Positions 26,011 through 37,311 of a DNA stretch of 64,000 nt are shown here, one piece after another. Origin of the DNA: Streptomyces rishiriensis (GTDB lineage Bacteria > Actinomycetota > Actinomycetes > Streptomycetales > Streptomycetaceae). The notes under the pieces are model-generated. The model made no database searches, had not been told where the DNA came from, and worked only from the letters and a program-made list of their open reading frames with translations. A program made the translations under genes and the position numbers. Position 1 is the stretch's first letter. Every line of letters begins with the position of its first letter. Location: NCBI RefSeq assembly GCF_003112535.1, contig NZ_BEWA01000007.1, positions 124,001-188,000 on the forward strand, read 5' to 3'.

Positions 26011-26739
26011 ATGACCGGCACCGAGCACCCGACCGAGCCGACCGAGCCGCCGCGGGAGCCGCGGGCAGGGGGCCCGCACGACGCACGGGGCCTGCGTCTG
26101 GTCCCCGCCCTCCTCGCCCTGACCGCCCTCAGCGGCCTGATCGACGCGGTGACCTATCTCGGCCTGGGTCATGTGTTCACCGCCAACATGACCGGCAACG
26201 TCGTCGTCCTCGGCTTCGCCGCCGCCGGCGCCCCGGGCTTCTCGGTCCCGCACACGGTGGCCTCGATCGCCTGCTTCCTGGCGGGCGCCACGGCCGGCGG
26301 CCGGGTGACGCGGCACAGGGGCGCGCGCTCACGCCGCAGCCTGGCCCGGATGACACTGGGCGTCGAGGCTCTCCTGCTGGCCGGTGCCGCGGCCATGGCG
26401 GCCGCCACCGCGGACGACGCGCCGGCCACCGTCTACACGATCATCGCCCTGACCGCCTTCGCGATGGGACTGCGCAACGCGACGGTCCGCAAGCTGGCGG
26501 TCCGCGGCCTCACCACGACCACCGTCGTGACGATGACCCTGACCGGCCTGGCCGCCGACTCCTGGGCGGGCGACGGCACCCGCCCGCGATCCCCGCGCCG
26601 CACGGCGGCCGTGACCGCGATGTTCGCGGGCGCGGTCCTGGGCGCGTTCCTGGTGCTCCACCACGACCTGGCGCTTCCGCTGCTGCTGGCCGCCGCGACG
26701 TCGGCGGTCCTGGCGTTCACCGTGTCCGGCAGGGACTGA
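26011..26739 (+). CDS. DUF1275 (YoaK-family) membrane protein
   Basis: A 242-residue six-helix membrane protein with the DUF1275 hallmarks: SGLIDAVTYLGLGHVFTANM (about 34-53), GNVVVLG, and MGLRNATVRKLAVRGLTTTTV (about 151-171). The family is widespread; the transported or sensed compound is unknown. The N-terminus is polar and acidic. It converges with the P450 gene. Confidence 0.85.
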   Translation: MTGTEHPTEPTEPPREPRAGGPHDARGLRLVPALLALTALSGLIDAVTYLGLGHVFTANMTGNVVVLGFAAAGAPGFSVPHTVASIACFLAGATAGGRVTRHRGARSRRSLARMTLGVEALLLAGAAAMAAATADDAPATVYTIIALTAFAMGLRNATVRKLAVRGLTTTTVVTMTLTGLAADSWAGDGTRPRSPRRTAAVTAMFAGAVLGAFLVLHHDLALPLLLAAATSAVLAFTVSGRD

Positions 26740-26775
26740 CGCCGGACACCGGCTTCCTCTTCAACGTCACGCCCG

Positions 26776-29356
<2,581 letters not shown>

Positions 29357-29382
29357 CCCAGCAAAGGAAGGCCGAGGAACGC

Positions 29383-29413
29383 GGCGGGCCCGACGGTGAG
29401 GGCCGGGCCCGCC
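29383..29413 (+). terminator. Terminator-like hairpin after the thiolase
   Basis: Perfect 9-bp arms (29383-29391 and 29405-29413) enclose a 13-base loop, 26 bases after the thiolase stop. No T-run follows, as is common in this genus. Confidence 0.6.
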
Positions 29414-29541
29414 GGGGGCTTGGGGTCGCGGACGGCGGTGGACGCGGTGAAAGCGATCGCTGAGGGCGCCGGTCGCGGGCGGGATCCGGGGCCGTCGCCC
29501 GCGGTGCTAGTCTCGCGCCTTTCGACCATGAAGGATCGGCC

Positions 29542-30669
29542 TTGCCCTCCGTACCCGCCTCCGGCCGTGACCGGTTGCCCTCGCTCACCGGCCTTCGGTT
29601 CTGGGCGGCCCTGCTCGTCGTGCTGTATCACCTCTCGCGGCAGGTGGGGACCGTGCCGGGGGTCAGTGACGCCGTGTGGTACGGGCGCAGTGGCGTCACG
29701 TTCTTCTTCGTGTTGTCGGGGGTCGTGCTGGCCTGGACCTATGACGGCGCGGGCGTCGCCGTCCGGGTGTTCCTCTGGCGGCGCTTCGCGCGGATCTGGC
29801 CCCTGCTCGCCGTCAGCGTCGGGGCGTCCGTCGCGGTGTGGTGGGTCCTCATGGACCAGGCTGTCTCCCTGAGGGCCGTCGCCGCGACTCTGCTGCTGGT
29901 GCACGCGTGGTTCCCGCAGCCCGTCATCTTCAAGGGAGGGAACCCGGCCGCCTGGTCGCTCAGCGACGAAGGCTGGTTCTATCTGGTCTTTCCCGTGCTG
30001 CTGGCGATGCTCGCGGGGCGGCGGCCCAGGACGTGGGCGTGGACGGCGGTCGGAGTCGGCTGCGGCGCGCTGCTGCTGTGGGTCGGGCTGTCCGGGCTGC
30101 CGTCCGCCACCCGCACCTGGGCGCTCGACTACCTGCCGCTGACCCGTTCGCTCCAGTTCGTGCTGGGCGTGGTGACCGGGCTGGGGCTCAAACGCGGTTG
30201 GCGGCCTCCCATGTCGCTGCCGCTGTCCGTCGGACTCGTCGTCGCCTGGCATCTGGCGCTGATTCCGTGGTCGAACGCGGTGCCGGACTCTGTCTGGTAC
30301 AGCCCCTATTCCGCCTCGCAGTTGCTCTCCGCGCCGCTCTTCGCGGCTCTGATCGCCGCCGCCGCCCGCGCCGACCTCGACGGCCGGCGGACCGCACTGG
30401 GCGGAACCTGGATGATCAGGCTGGGGCACTGGTCGTTCGCCTGGTACCTGCTGCACGAGATCGTGATCCGGGTGGCGGTGTTCGAGTGGGGCAAGCCCGC
30501 GCCCGGGGGTGAGACGCTCGTGTTCTGGGCGGGGGTGCTGGTCGTCAGCCAGGCCTTCGCCGGCCTCGCGTACCACTGCGTCGAGCATCCGGCCGAGCGG
30601 CGGCTGCGAGGCCTGGTGGTCGCCCCCTCGAAGGACGCCTCAGCGCGGCGAAGCCGGACGCCCGCCTGA
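29542..30669 (+). CDS. Acyltransferase_3-family membrane O-acyltransferase
   Basis: A 375-residue, roughly ten-helix protein of the OafA/Acyltransferase_3 family. LTGLRFWAALLVVLYHL near the start carries the essential RxxAxxxVxxxH pattern. GVTFFFVLSGVVLAW and an N-terminal polar head follow. Such enzymes acylate sugars, antibiotics or wall polymers using acyl-CoA. The start is TTG 29542, supported by AAGGATCGG. It is monocistronic and convergent with the GT87-PAP2 gene. Confidence 0.87.
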   Translation: MPSVPASGRDRLPSLTGLRFWAALLVVLYHLSRQVGTVPGVSDAVWYGRSGVTFFFVLSGVVLAWTYDGAGVAVRVFLWRRFARIWPLLAVSVGASVAVWWVLMDQAVSLRAVAATLLLVHAWFPQPVIFKGGNPAAWSLSDEGWFYLVFPVLLAMLAGRRPRTWAWTAVGVGCGALLLWVGLSGLPSATRTWALDYLPLTRSLQFVLGVVTGLGLKRGWRPPMSLPLSVGLVVAWHLALIPWSNAVPDSVWYSPYSASQLLSAPLFAALIAAAARADLDGRRTALGGTWMIRLGHWSFAWYLLHEIVIRVAVFEWGKPAPGGETLVFWAGVLVVSQAFAGLAYHCVEHPAERRLRGLVVAPSKDASARRSRTPA

Positions 30670-30775
30670 GCGGGCGCGGTGACGGGCGACCGTTCACAGG
30701 AGAGCGACGTCCAGCTTCATTCGCTTCGTTCACTTCGTTCGCTTCGTTCAGTGCCGAACTGCACGCCGGGAAAGG

Positions 30776-32833
30776 TCAGTTCGCTGCCAAGTTCTTCTCC
30801 CGTGCCTCGGACGGTTCCGTCGTCTTCAGCGTCACCGTCCGGGTGGCGGCCCGTGCCCTCGGGCCCATCAGGACGTACGACAGCCCGAAGCCCGCGCACA
30901 CCACCGCCGCGCCGCCGGCCGCGTCCAGGACCCAGTGGTTGCCGGTGGCCACGATGGCCGAGACCGTGAAGAGGGGGTGCAGCAGGCCCAGGCACTTCGT
31001 CCACCGGCTGCGCGCGACGATCGCGATGACCAGGCCGCACCACAGTGCCCAGCCGAAGTGCAGGGACGGCATCGCCGCGTACTGGTTGGTCAGCGAGGTG
31101 AGGGTGCCGTAGTCCGGCTTGGAGAAGTCCTGGACTCCGTGGACGGTGTCGATGACGCCCAGGTCCGGCATCAGTCGCGGCGGGGCCAGCGGGTAGAGCC
31201 AGAAGCCGACCAGGGCGAGCAGGGTGGCGAAGCCCAGGGACGAGCGGGCCCAGCGGTAGTCGACCGGGCGGCGCCAGTACAGGACGCCGAGGATGGTCAG
31301 CGGGACCACGAAGTGGAGGGAGCCGTAGTAGAAGTCGAAGAAGTTCCGCAGCCAGGTGACCCCGACCACCCAGTGGTTGACGGTGCGTTCGACGTCGATG
31401 TGCAGGAGGCGTTCGAGGCCGAGGACGTCACGGCCGTGGGCCTCCGCCCGGAGCCGTCCACCGGAGTTGGTGCCGCCCGTCGCCGCCAGCCGCACCTGCT
31501 GGTACGCCGCGTACGTCACGCGCAGCAGCAGCAGCTCCAGCAGCAGGTTCGGGCGGGTCAGGACGCGCTTGAGGAACGGCAGGAGCGGCACGTGCTTCCA
31601 GCGCGCCGGGACCGGTGCGGCGCACTCGGCCGGGATCGGCGTCCGGTAGTGGGGGGAGGTCCGCGGGAGGAACGGGACGACGGTCGCCGCGGCGATCGCG
31701 AGGAACAGCACCGCGTTGTCGCGCAGCGGGTAGAGGAACTCCATGTGCGGCAGCATCATCGTGGCCGGGAGGGCCGTCACCAGGATGACGGCCACCGGCC
31801 ACACGTAGCGGTCGGACGCGCGCCTGCCGACCCGGCCGACGACGGTCGGCAGGACCCACAGCAGCTGGTGCTGCCAGGTCGTGGGCGAGACGACGATCGC
31901 CGCGCAGCCGGTCAGGGCGACCGCGAGCAGCAGCTGGCCGTCCCGGGCGTAACAGGCCGCCCGGCGGACGCCGATGACGGCGACGGCCGCGCCCAGCGAC
32001 AGGAACAGGCCGATCTCCAGCGGGCCGGACAGCCCCAGGCGCAGGAGAGCGCCGTGCAGGGACTGGTTGGCGAGGGCGTCGGCCTCGCCGCCGAGCCCGG
32101 CGCCCGCCAGGTGGTGCACCCAGTAGGTGTACGAGTCGTGCGGCATCGCCGCCCAGGCGAGCGCCGTGCCGCCGGCGAAGGTGGCGCCGGCCGCCACCGC
32201 GGTCCGGCGGCGGCCGGTCATCCACAGCAGGACGGCGAAGAGGAGCGCCGTCGGCTGGAGGGCTGCGGCCACCCCGATCAGGGCGCCGGCGGCCCGTCGG
32301 CCCCGTACGGCGAAGCAGCCGAGGAGGACGAGGAGGACGGGGACGATGCTGGTCTGGCCGAGCCAGAAGGTGTTGCGCACCGGCAGCGAGAGCATCAGCA
32401 GGCTGCTCGCGACGGGCGCGGCCAGCAGAGACGTCCGTCTGCTGACCGGCTGCGGCAGGGCACGGGCCAGGACCACGGCGAGCGCGGCCACCAGCAGCAG
32501 GGTGCCGAAGGTCCAGCCCCAGCCGAGGGCCTGTTCGGCTGCCCGGGTGAAGGGCTTGAGGACCAGCCCGGCGAAGGGCGTGCCGGTGAACCGGGTCGAT
32601 GCGTAGAGCGAACCGTTGACGTGCAGCACGCCGTCGGGTCCGACCCAGGTCTCCAGGTCCGTCAGCCGTTCCGCGCGCGGGGTGCCGAGGACGCCGGCCA
32701 CCTGGCGCACGGCGAGGAGCGCCGCCATGAGCCAGAGGCCGAGGCGGGTCGCTCGCAGGCGCGCTCTCGTCGTGTCGACGGCCGTCTCCCCCAAGGTTCC
32801 CGCCGCCCGCCCGCTGTGCTCCGCATTCGCCAC
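30776..32833 (-). CDS. Bifunctional GT87 glycosyltransferase / PAP2 phosphatase membrane protein
   Basis: A 685-residue fusion. The N-terminal ~400 residues are a multi-helix GT87 (polyprenol-phosphate-mannose-type GT-C) domain, with TDLETWVGPDGVLHVNGSLY after the first helix and NTFWLGQTSIVPVLL. The C-terminal ~250 residues are a PAP2/AUR1-like domain with MPSLHFGWALWCG (about 591) and GNHWVLDAAGG (about 634), the phosphatase signature residues. It may transfer a sugar from a lipid-phosphate donor and recycle the phospho-lipid. GTG 32833 is chosen because the frame is open far upstream without support. Confidence 0.85.
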   Translation of the reverse strand: MANAEHSGRAAGTLGETAVDTTRARLRATRLGLWLMAALLAVRQVAGVLGTPRAERLTDLETWVGPDGVLHVNGSLYASTRFTGTPFAGLVLKPFTRAAEQALGWGWTFGTLLLVAALAVVLARALPQPVSRRTSLLAAPVASSLLMLSLPVRNTFWLGQTSIVPVLLVLLGCFAVRGRRAAGALIGVAAALQPTALLFAVLLWMTGRRRTAVAAGATFAGGTALAWAAMPHDSYTYWVHHLAGAGLGGEADALANQSLHGALLRLGLSGPLEIGLFLSLGAAVAVIGVRRAACYARDGQLLLAVALTGCAAIVVSPTTWQHQLLWVLPTVVGRVGRRASDRYVWPVAVILVTALPATMMLPHMEFLYPLRDNAVLFLAIAAATVVPFLPRTSPHYRTPIPAECAAPVPARWKHVPLLPFLKRVLTRPNLLLELLLLRVTYAAYQQVRLAATGGTNSGGRLRAEAHGRDVLGLERLLHIDVERTVNHWVVGVTWLRNFFDFYYGSLHFVVPLTILGVLYWRRPVDYRWARSSLGFATLLALVGFWLYPLAPPRLMPDLGVIDTVHGVQDFSKPDYGTLTSLTNQYAAMPSLHFGWALWCGLVIAIVARSRWTKCLGLLHPLFTVSAIVATGNHWVLDAAGGAAVVCAGFGLSYVLMGPRARAATRTVTLKTTEPSEAREKNLAAN

Positions 32834-33136
32834 GCCTCGTCGGCCTCCGCCCCGTTCGTGCCACGCGTTTCCCGCGCCGGGTCTTGTGAACGCACCCGTC
32901 GATGCGGTCCGGCGCCGTCCCCTGACACAGACGCAGGTCATTCGTGCATTACCTGACGTCTGCCCTGCTATGCCCGGAAGACAATAGTCCGCACGGGGAC
33001 GGCCCGCTTCCACGAAGGGGCGGGATCTGGATAGCGGCGCGAACGGAATCCGCCCCTGCGCCGTACCGTCTTTCGCACCATGTGTGCAGTGGGGCGTACG
33101 GAGAGTGCGCGAGACCGACTGGAGGGGACACCGGGC
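32834..33136. other. Divergent intergenic region, no gene seen
   Basis: It separates the GT87-PAP2 gene from the DUF2330 gene. An A/T-richer patch at 32930-32990 may hold promoters, but no convincing -35/-10 pair or repeat is visible. Confidence 0.4.
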
Positions 33137-34408
33137 ATGGTCTGTTTCCCACGGGAGCGGCGAGCGCGCCGGGAGCGGCTGCGCGCCCGGTTCACGGCCG
33201 TGCTGCTGACCCTGCTGACGCTGCTGGCGATGCAGCTCGGCTCGCTCGTCTCCCCTGCCTACGCCTGCGGGTGCTGCGCGCTGCTTCCGGGCGATCAGCG
33301 GCAGATCGCGGTCGGCCGGCAGGTCTCCGTCGTGCGCTGGGACGGCGTGCGGGAGCAGGTCGTGACGAGCCTGACGGTCGACGGGGACGCCGAGCGGGCC
33401 GCCTGGATCATGCCCGTGCCGCATCGGGCGACGGTACGGCTCGGCGACCCGGAGCTGTTCGGCCAACTCGCCGCGGTGACGGCCCCCGTGCACCGCACCC
33501 GGCACCACTTCTGGCCGCAGGACGGCGACTGGCCGCTGACCACCGGCGGCGACGCGAACGCCCCGACGCCGCCCGGAATGTGGCCCGGCCGGGTGGGCGT
33601 GGTGGGCCGCGAGCGGCTGGGCCCGTTCGACGTGGCCCGGCTCGCCACCACCGATCCGGCGGACCTGGACCGCTGGCTGCGCGCCAACGGCTTCCCCCCG
33701 CCGGCAGGCCTGGCGAGCGCCCTGCGCCCCTACGCCGACCTGCGTTGGGAGTATGTGGCGGTCCGGCTCGCCCCCGAGAGAGCAGGCGCCGCGCTGCGTG
33801 GCCGGCTCGACCCGCTGTCGGTCTCCTTCGCCGCCGACAGGGTCGTCTATCCGATGCGGTTGTCCCGGTCGGCGGCCGCGCCGCAGTCGCTGGGCCTGTA
33901 CGTCCTCGCCGCCCACCGTATGGAACCGGCCTCCCGGATCGGCGGCGAGCGTCCCCGGGTGACGTTCGCCGGGCGGCTCGGCACGACGACGGGGCCGTTG
34001 GGCGAGTTGTCGAAGGGCACGCCGTTCCTGACGGCGGTGGCCCAGGAGTTCCCGCACCCCTCGGAGATCACCGGGGACCACGAGCTGCGCCGTGCGGCCG
34101 CGGACACCGCGTTCCGGCAGGTCGTCTACGAGGACCGGCTGCTCGTGACGGCCGGGATCCCGATGTGGCTGCTGATGCTCTTCGGCGCGCTGGTCGTCGT
34201 GAACACGGTGGCGGTCGTCCTGGGCGTGCGTTGGGGGCGGGCCCGCCGGGCGGACCTGCCGACCGCGAACGCTCCGGGGGCCGGAGCCGTGACCGCGGGG
34301 GCTCCCCCTCGGCCCGCGACGCCTCCGAAACCGCCCTTCGCGCCGAAGCCGGCCCCACCGTCGGCGCACTTTTCCGAATCCGTCGCACCCTCTGGGCCGA
34401 ACGGCTGA
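33137..34408 (+). CDS. DUF2330 secreted, membrane-anchored protein
   Basis: The 423 residues begin with a basic head and a signal-anchor (about 18-42) leading to AYACGCCALLPG, a Cys cluster diagnostic of DUF2330. A long extracellular domain follows, then a membrane helix (about 340-362) and a Pro-rich cytoplasmic tail. No catalytic motif is known for this family. The ATG at 33137, behind GGAGGGG, is preferred over an ATG 57 bases upstream. It stands alone, upstream of the O-methyltransferase. Confidence 0.82.
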   Translation: MVCFPRERRARRERLRARFTAVLLTLLTLLAMQLGSLVSPAYACGCCALLPGDQRQIAVGRQVSVVRWDGVREQVVTSLTVDGDAERAAWIMPVPHRATVRLGDPELFGQLAAVTAPVHRTRHHFWPQDGDWPLTTGGDANAPTPPGMWPGRVGVVGRERLGPFDVARLATTDPADLDRWLRANGFPPPAGLASALRPYADLRWEYVAVRLAPERAGAALRGRLDPLSVSFAADRVVYPMRLSRSAAAPQSLGLYVLAAHRMEPASRIGGERPRVTFAGRLGTTTGPLGELSKGTPFLTAVAQEFPHPSEITGDHELRRAAADTAFRQVVYEDRLLVTAGIPMWLLMLFGALVVVNTVAVVLGVRWGRARRADLPTANAPGAGAVTAGAPPRPATPPKPPFAPKPAPPSAHFSESVAPSGPNG

Positions 34409-34467
34409 ATTCCGCCCCCGGAGACGGTCCGGTACGGCCGGGAGGAACTCGTGTGCCGCACATGCCG

Positions 34468-34497
34468 TTGACGTGACTAGTTAGCATTCCTAACTAG
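34468..34497 (+). promoter_or_regulatory. Promoter with perfect palindromic operator before the O-methyltransferase
   Basis: TTGACG (34468-34473) and TAACTA (34491-34496) are spaced 17 bp apart. The palindrome CTAGTTAG-CATTC-CTAACTAG (34477-34497) fills the spacer and covers the -10 box. Such overlap suits a dimeric repressor of the MarR or TetR type. No regulator gene is adjacent. Confidence 0.7.
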
Positions 34498-34579
34498 AGA
34501 CTCCGACAGGGATGCCGGGAACGACCGGAACGAGCACATCGACCACGGCAAGCACGACAGGACACGAGAGGCAGAACGC

Positions 34580-35251
34580 ATGAGCGAGTCGCAGGCGTGG
34601 GACGCCGTCGACGCCTACTTCACCGACCGCCTGGCCCCGGACGACGAGATCACGGCCGCCGCTCTGCGCGAGAGCGACGCCGCCGGCCTGCCGCCGATCA
34701 GCGTCACCGCGAACCAGGGCAAGCTGCTGCAACTGCTCGCCGAGATCCAGGGGGCCCGGTCGATCCTGGAGATCGGCACGCTCGGCGGATACAGCACGAT
34801 CTGGCTGGCCCGCGCGCTGCCGGCCGACGGCCGGCTGGTCTCGCTGGAGTACGACCCCCTGCACGCGGAGGTCGCCACCCGCAACATCGCCCGCGCGGGT
34901 CTCGACAAACTGGTCGAGGTACGGGTCGGCGCGGCCCTGGAGTCGCTGCCGCTGCTGGCCGACGAGAACCCGCCCCCGTTCGACCTCGTCTTCATCGACG
35001 CCGACAAGGCCAACAACGCCTCCTACGTGGAGTGGGCGCTGAGGCTCACGAGCGCGGGCAGTCTGATCGTCCTCGACAACGTCGTACGCGGCGGCCGGGT
35101 GGTGGACGCGGACAACGACGCGCAGGACGTGCTCGGCACCCGCGCCGCGATCGAGCTGATCGGCACGCACCCGAGACTGAGCGGCACCGCGATCCAGACG
35201 GTGGGGACCAAGGGCTACGACGGTTTCGCGCTGGCGCGCGTCCTGGCGTAG
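34580..35251 (+). CDS. Caffeoyl-CoA-type O-methyltransferase (Methyltransf_3)
   Basis: A 223-residue SAM-dependent O-methyltransferase. Motif I is ILEIGTLGGYSTIWLAR (about 61-77), the metal-binding LVFIDADKANN is at about 137-147, and IVLDNVVRGG follows. Related enzymes methylate catechols. The gene is preceded by the palindromic operator and is followed by a large hairpin. The natural substrate is unknown. Confidence 0.88.
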   Translation: MSESQAWDAVDAYFTDRLAPDDEITAAALRESDAAGLPPISVTANQGKLLQLLAEIQGARSILEIGTLGGYSTIWLARALPADGRLVSLEYDPLHAEVATRNIARAGLDKLVEVRVGAALESLPLLADENPPPFDLVFIDADKANNASYVEWALRLTSAGSLIVLDNVVRGGRVVDADNDAQDVLGTRAAIELIGTHPRLSGTAIQTVGTKGYDGFALARVLA

Positions 35252-35273
35252 CCCCGCGTCCTGGCGTAGCCCC
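35238..35273. repeat. 18-bp tandem duplication across the O-methyltransferase stop codon
   Basis: Two exact 18-bp units (35238-35255 and 35256-35273). Each contains TAG; the first provides the stop codon of the upstream gene. The arrangement repeats that seen at 9311. Confidence 0.9.
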
Positions 35274-35326
35274 GCGAGTAGGACAGACCGGTCTGACCGG
35301 TCAGACCGGTCTGTCCTACTCGCGGG
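35271..35326. terminator. 56-bp perfect palindrome, bidirectional terminator candidate
   Basis: The 28-bp arms (35271-35298 and 35299-35326) are exactly complementary with no spacer, and include a nested ACCGGT palindrome. It sits just after the O-methyltransferase gene. As RNA it forms a very stable stem, so transcription termination is the simplest role. Confidence 0.75.
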
Positions 35327-35368
35327 CCTCATGGGCGCTCAAGCCGGGCGCACGCTCAGGCTCGCCGC

Positions 35369-35453
35369 GCGCTCAAGCCGGGTGCGCGCTCAGGCCGGGT
35401 GCGCGCTCAGGCCGGGTGCGCGCTCAGGCCGGGTGCGCGCTCAGGCCTCGTGA
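35369..35453. repeat. 17-bp tandem repeat (GCGCTCAGGCCGGGTGC), five copies
   Basis: Units at 35369, 35386, 35403, 35420 and a degenerate one from 35437. The last unit overlaps the final codons of the FHA-like gene, so the repeat invades a coding end. There are no spacers, so this is not a CRISPR array. Confidence 0.88.
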
Positions 35454-35827
35454 TAGAAGCCCACGTTGACGCTGCGCGGCCCGGTGCGGTCGTACACGAT
35501 GATCTCGCCGGAGCCCGCCAGCGGCAGGGTCCCGCCGTACACGAGGGACTGGGTGTACTGCCCGATGACCAGCCGCACCTCGGAGGACGGCTCGTCCTGC
35601 GAGCCGCGCAGCCACGAGACCTGCCAGGCGCCGTCGGGCCCGCACAGGAACTCCAGGTGCACGCGCGAGACGAACAGCCAGTCCTCGGGGGTGGCGAGGC
35701 GGCACACGGACTTGTCCCTGCCCACCCGCAGCACGGCGCCCGGGTCGCTGGGCGAGTCGGCCATGAGCATGCCGGCCGTGGCGCCCTCTTCCGTCCCGGA
35801 GACGGTGGCCATGGTCAGTTCGAGCAC
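35441..35827 (-). CDS. FHA-like domain protein
   Basis: A 128-residue protein with a central RVGRDKSVCRLATPEDWLFVSRVHLEF, cut here by its key parts RVGRDKS and SRVHLEF, the signature of FHA phosphothreonine-binding folds. The GTG start at 35827 has GGGGAGC upstream and gives VLELTMATV. It may read Ser/Thr-kinase signals; no partner gene is nearby. Its 3' end lies in a tandem repeat. Confidence 0.78.
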   Translation of the reverse strand: MLELTMATVSGTEEGATAGMLMADSPSDPGAVLRVGRDKSVCRLATPEDWLFVSRVHLEFLCGPDGAWQVSWLRGSQDEPSSEVRLVIGQYTQSLVYGGTLPLAGSGEIIVYDRTGPRSVNVGFYHEA

Positions 35828-35944
35828 GTGCGCTCCCCTTGAGAATTCTTTGACATGCCTGTCGGCGTCCTGGGTCCCGAATGTGTTGGTGCAGCCGCCG
35901 CATGATAAATCGCCCGGGCACATCGCGTCCGGCACAATGGACGC

Positions 35945-36394
35945 ATGACCGAGCGAAAGCCACCGGGCGTTCCGTTCGAATCCTGGGTCGACAAGCAGAT
36001 CCGGGACGCGGAGCGGCGCGGTGAGTTCGATCAACTGTCCGGCGTGGGCAAGCCGTTGCCCGCGGACATCGAAGCGCCTTACGACGAACTGTGGTGGATC
36101 AGGCGCAAGATGGCCCGTGAGGGTCTGTCCGTCCTGCCGCCGACCCTCGCCCTGCGCAAAGAGGCGGAGGACGCGCTCGCGGCTGCGTACGCGGCGCCTT
36201 CGGAACGCATCGTCCGGAAGATCATCACGGACGTCAACGTCAAGCTGCGCGACATGATGTTCAAGCCGCCGCCCGGGCCCCCGCTGGGCATGAAACCGTA
36301 CGACGTGGAAGCGGTCGTACAGGAGTGGCGGGAGCGCCGGGCGGCGGCTGGGGGGAGGGCGGCCGGCGAGGGGACCGGGCGGGCCGACCCGTGA
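35945..36394 (+). CDS. DUF1992 (DnaJC28-like) protein
   Basis: The 149 residues match DUF1992: FESWVDKQIRDAERRGEFDQL (about residues 11-31), GVGKPLP, ELWWIRRKMAREGLS and a final NVKLRDMMFKPP. The conserved domain occurs in bacteria and in the human J-protein DNAJC28; its role is unknown. It is divergent from the FHA-like gene. Confidence 0.87.
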   Translation: MTERKPPGVPFESWVDKQIRDAERRGEFDQLSGVGKPLPADIEAPYDELWWIRRKMAREGLSVLPPTLALRKEAEDALAAAYAAPSERIVRKIITDVNVKLRDMMFKPPPGPPLGMKPYDVEAVVQEWRERRAAAGGRAAGEGTGRADP

Positions 36395-36445
36395 GGGGTG
36401 CGTCCGGCCGGGGAACCGGCCTGCCGGAAGGCTTCAGAGGTGCAT

Positions 36446-37306
36446 TCAGAGGTGCAGGAGCCGCTCCGTCAGTTCGCGGTAGTCCCGCAGGGCCAGGCGG
36501 AGTTGCTCGGTGTCGACGGCGGTCGCGGCCGACGCGGCCCGGTCCTTCCCGCCCTCCGGCTGGTGCCAGGACCCTCGCAGGGTGCGGCGACGCCGGTCCA
36601 CTGCGTCGGTGAGGCGTGCGGCGAGTTCCTCCAGCACCTCGTCCGCCTCCGCAACGGCGTCCCGGGGCCCGTCGACGAACCCGACGACCGCGTGCCGCAT
36701 ACGAGCGGAGATCCGGTCGCACTCGTCCTCCGGGAAGAGGGACGCGCCGCCGTGCTCGCCGGACGCCGATGGCGGCGTCGAGGCGTGGGCTTCGCGTTCG
36801 ACGGGGGCGCTGGAAGGCGCGGAAGCGGTGGCGGACGACGGGCCGGCGGTGGGGGCGGTGATCGGGGGGACCGGAGCCCCGGAGGCTGAAGTGCCTCCCG
36901 TCCCACGGCCCTTGGCACCCACCGCACCCGTGCCCGCGTCCGCACCCGTGCCCGTGCCCGCATTCGTGCCCGTGCCCGCATTCGTGCCCGTGCCCGCGTT
37001 CGTGACCGTCTCGGGGGTGAGCGGCGTGGGCTTCACGCCCGTCGGGCCCGCGGCGCCCACCGTGCCTGCGGTGCCTGCGGTGCCTGCGGTGCCTGCGGTG
37101 CCTGCGGTGGTGTCCCTGCGCGTCGCCGCGCCGGGCTCGGCGGCCGTGCCGTCGCCGCGGTGATCGGTCGACGACCGGTCCTTGCCGATCGGCAGGACGA
37201 CCTCTCCGGGCAGGATGGCCCGGCCCGGCCGCGCGGCCTTGGCGCGGTCGTCGGTCGGGCGGCGGTCGTCCCCGCTCGTGCCCCTGTCAGGTGTCAGGTC
37301 CGACAT
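36446..37306 (-). CDS. Low-complexity hypothetical protein, paralogue of its neighbour
   Basis: A 286-residue protein. The first half is disordered and repetitive: AGT units from a 9-bp repeat (about 37065-37110) and NAGTGT units from an 18-bp repeat (about 36925-37010). The C-terminal ~100 residues are helical, with GFVDGPRDAVAEADEVLEEL. This segment matches FVDSPREAVAEADRLLAEV in the upstream gene, so the two are paralogues that probably share a domain of unknown function. GGAGGG precedes ATG 37306. It begins five bases after the upstream gene. Confidence 0.7.
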   Translation of the reverse strand: MSDLTPDRGTSGDDRRPTDDRAKAARPGRAILPGEVVLPIGKDRSSTDHRGDGTAAEPGAATRRDTTAGTAGTAGTAGTAGTVGAAGPTGVKPTPLTPETVTNAGTGTNAGTGTNAGTGTGADAGTGAVGAKGRGTGGTSASGAPVPPITAPTAGPSSATASAPSSAPVEREAHASTPPSASGEHGGASLFPEDECDRISARMRHAVVGFVDGPRDAVAEADEVLEELAARLTDAVDRRRRTLRGSWHQPEGGKDRAASAATAVDTEQLRLALRDYRELTERLLHL

Positions 37307-37311
37307 GACGG

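Noticed and set aside
32834..34369. Extended N-terminus of the GT87-PAP2 protein
   Set aside because: It would run antisense through the DUF2330 gene; low-complexity Arg/Pro composition marks it as a shadow frame.
35369..35453. Regularly repeated units resembling a CRISPR array
   Set aside because: Units are directly adjacent with no spacers, and there are no cas genes.
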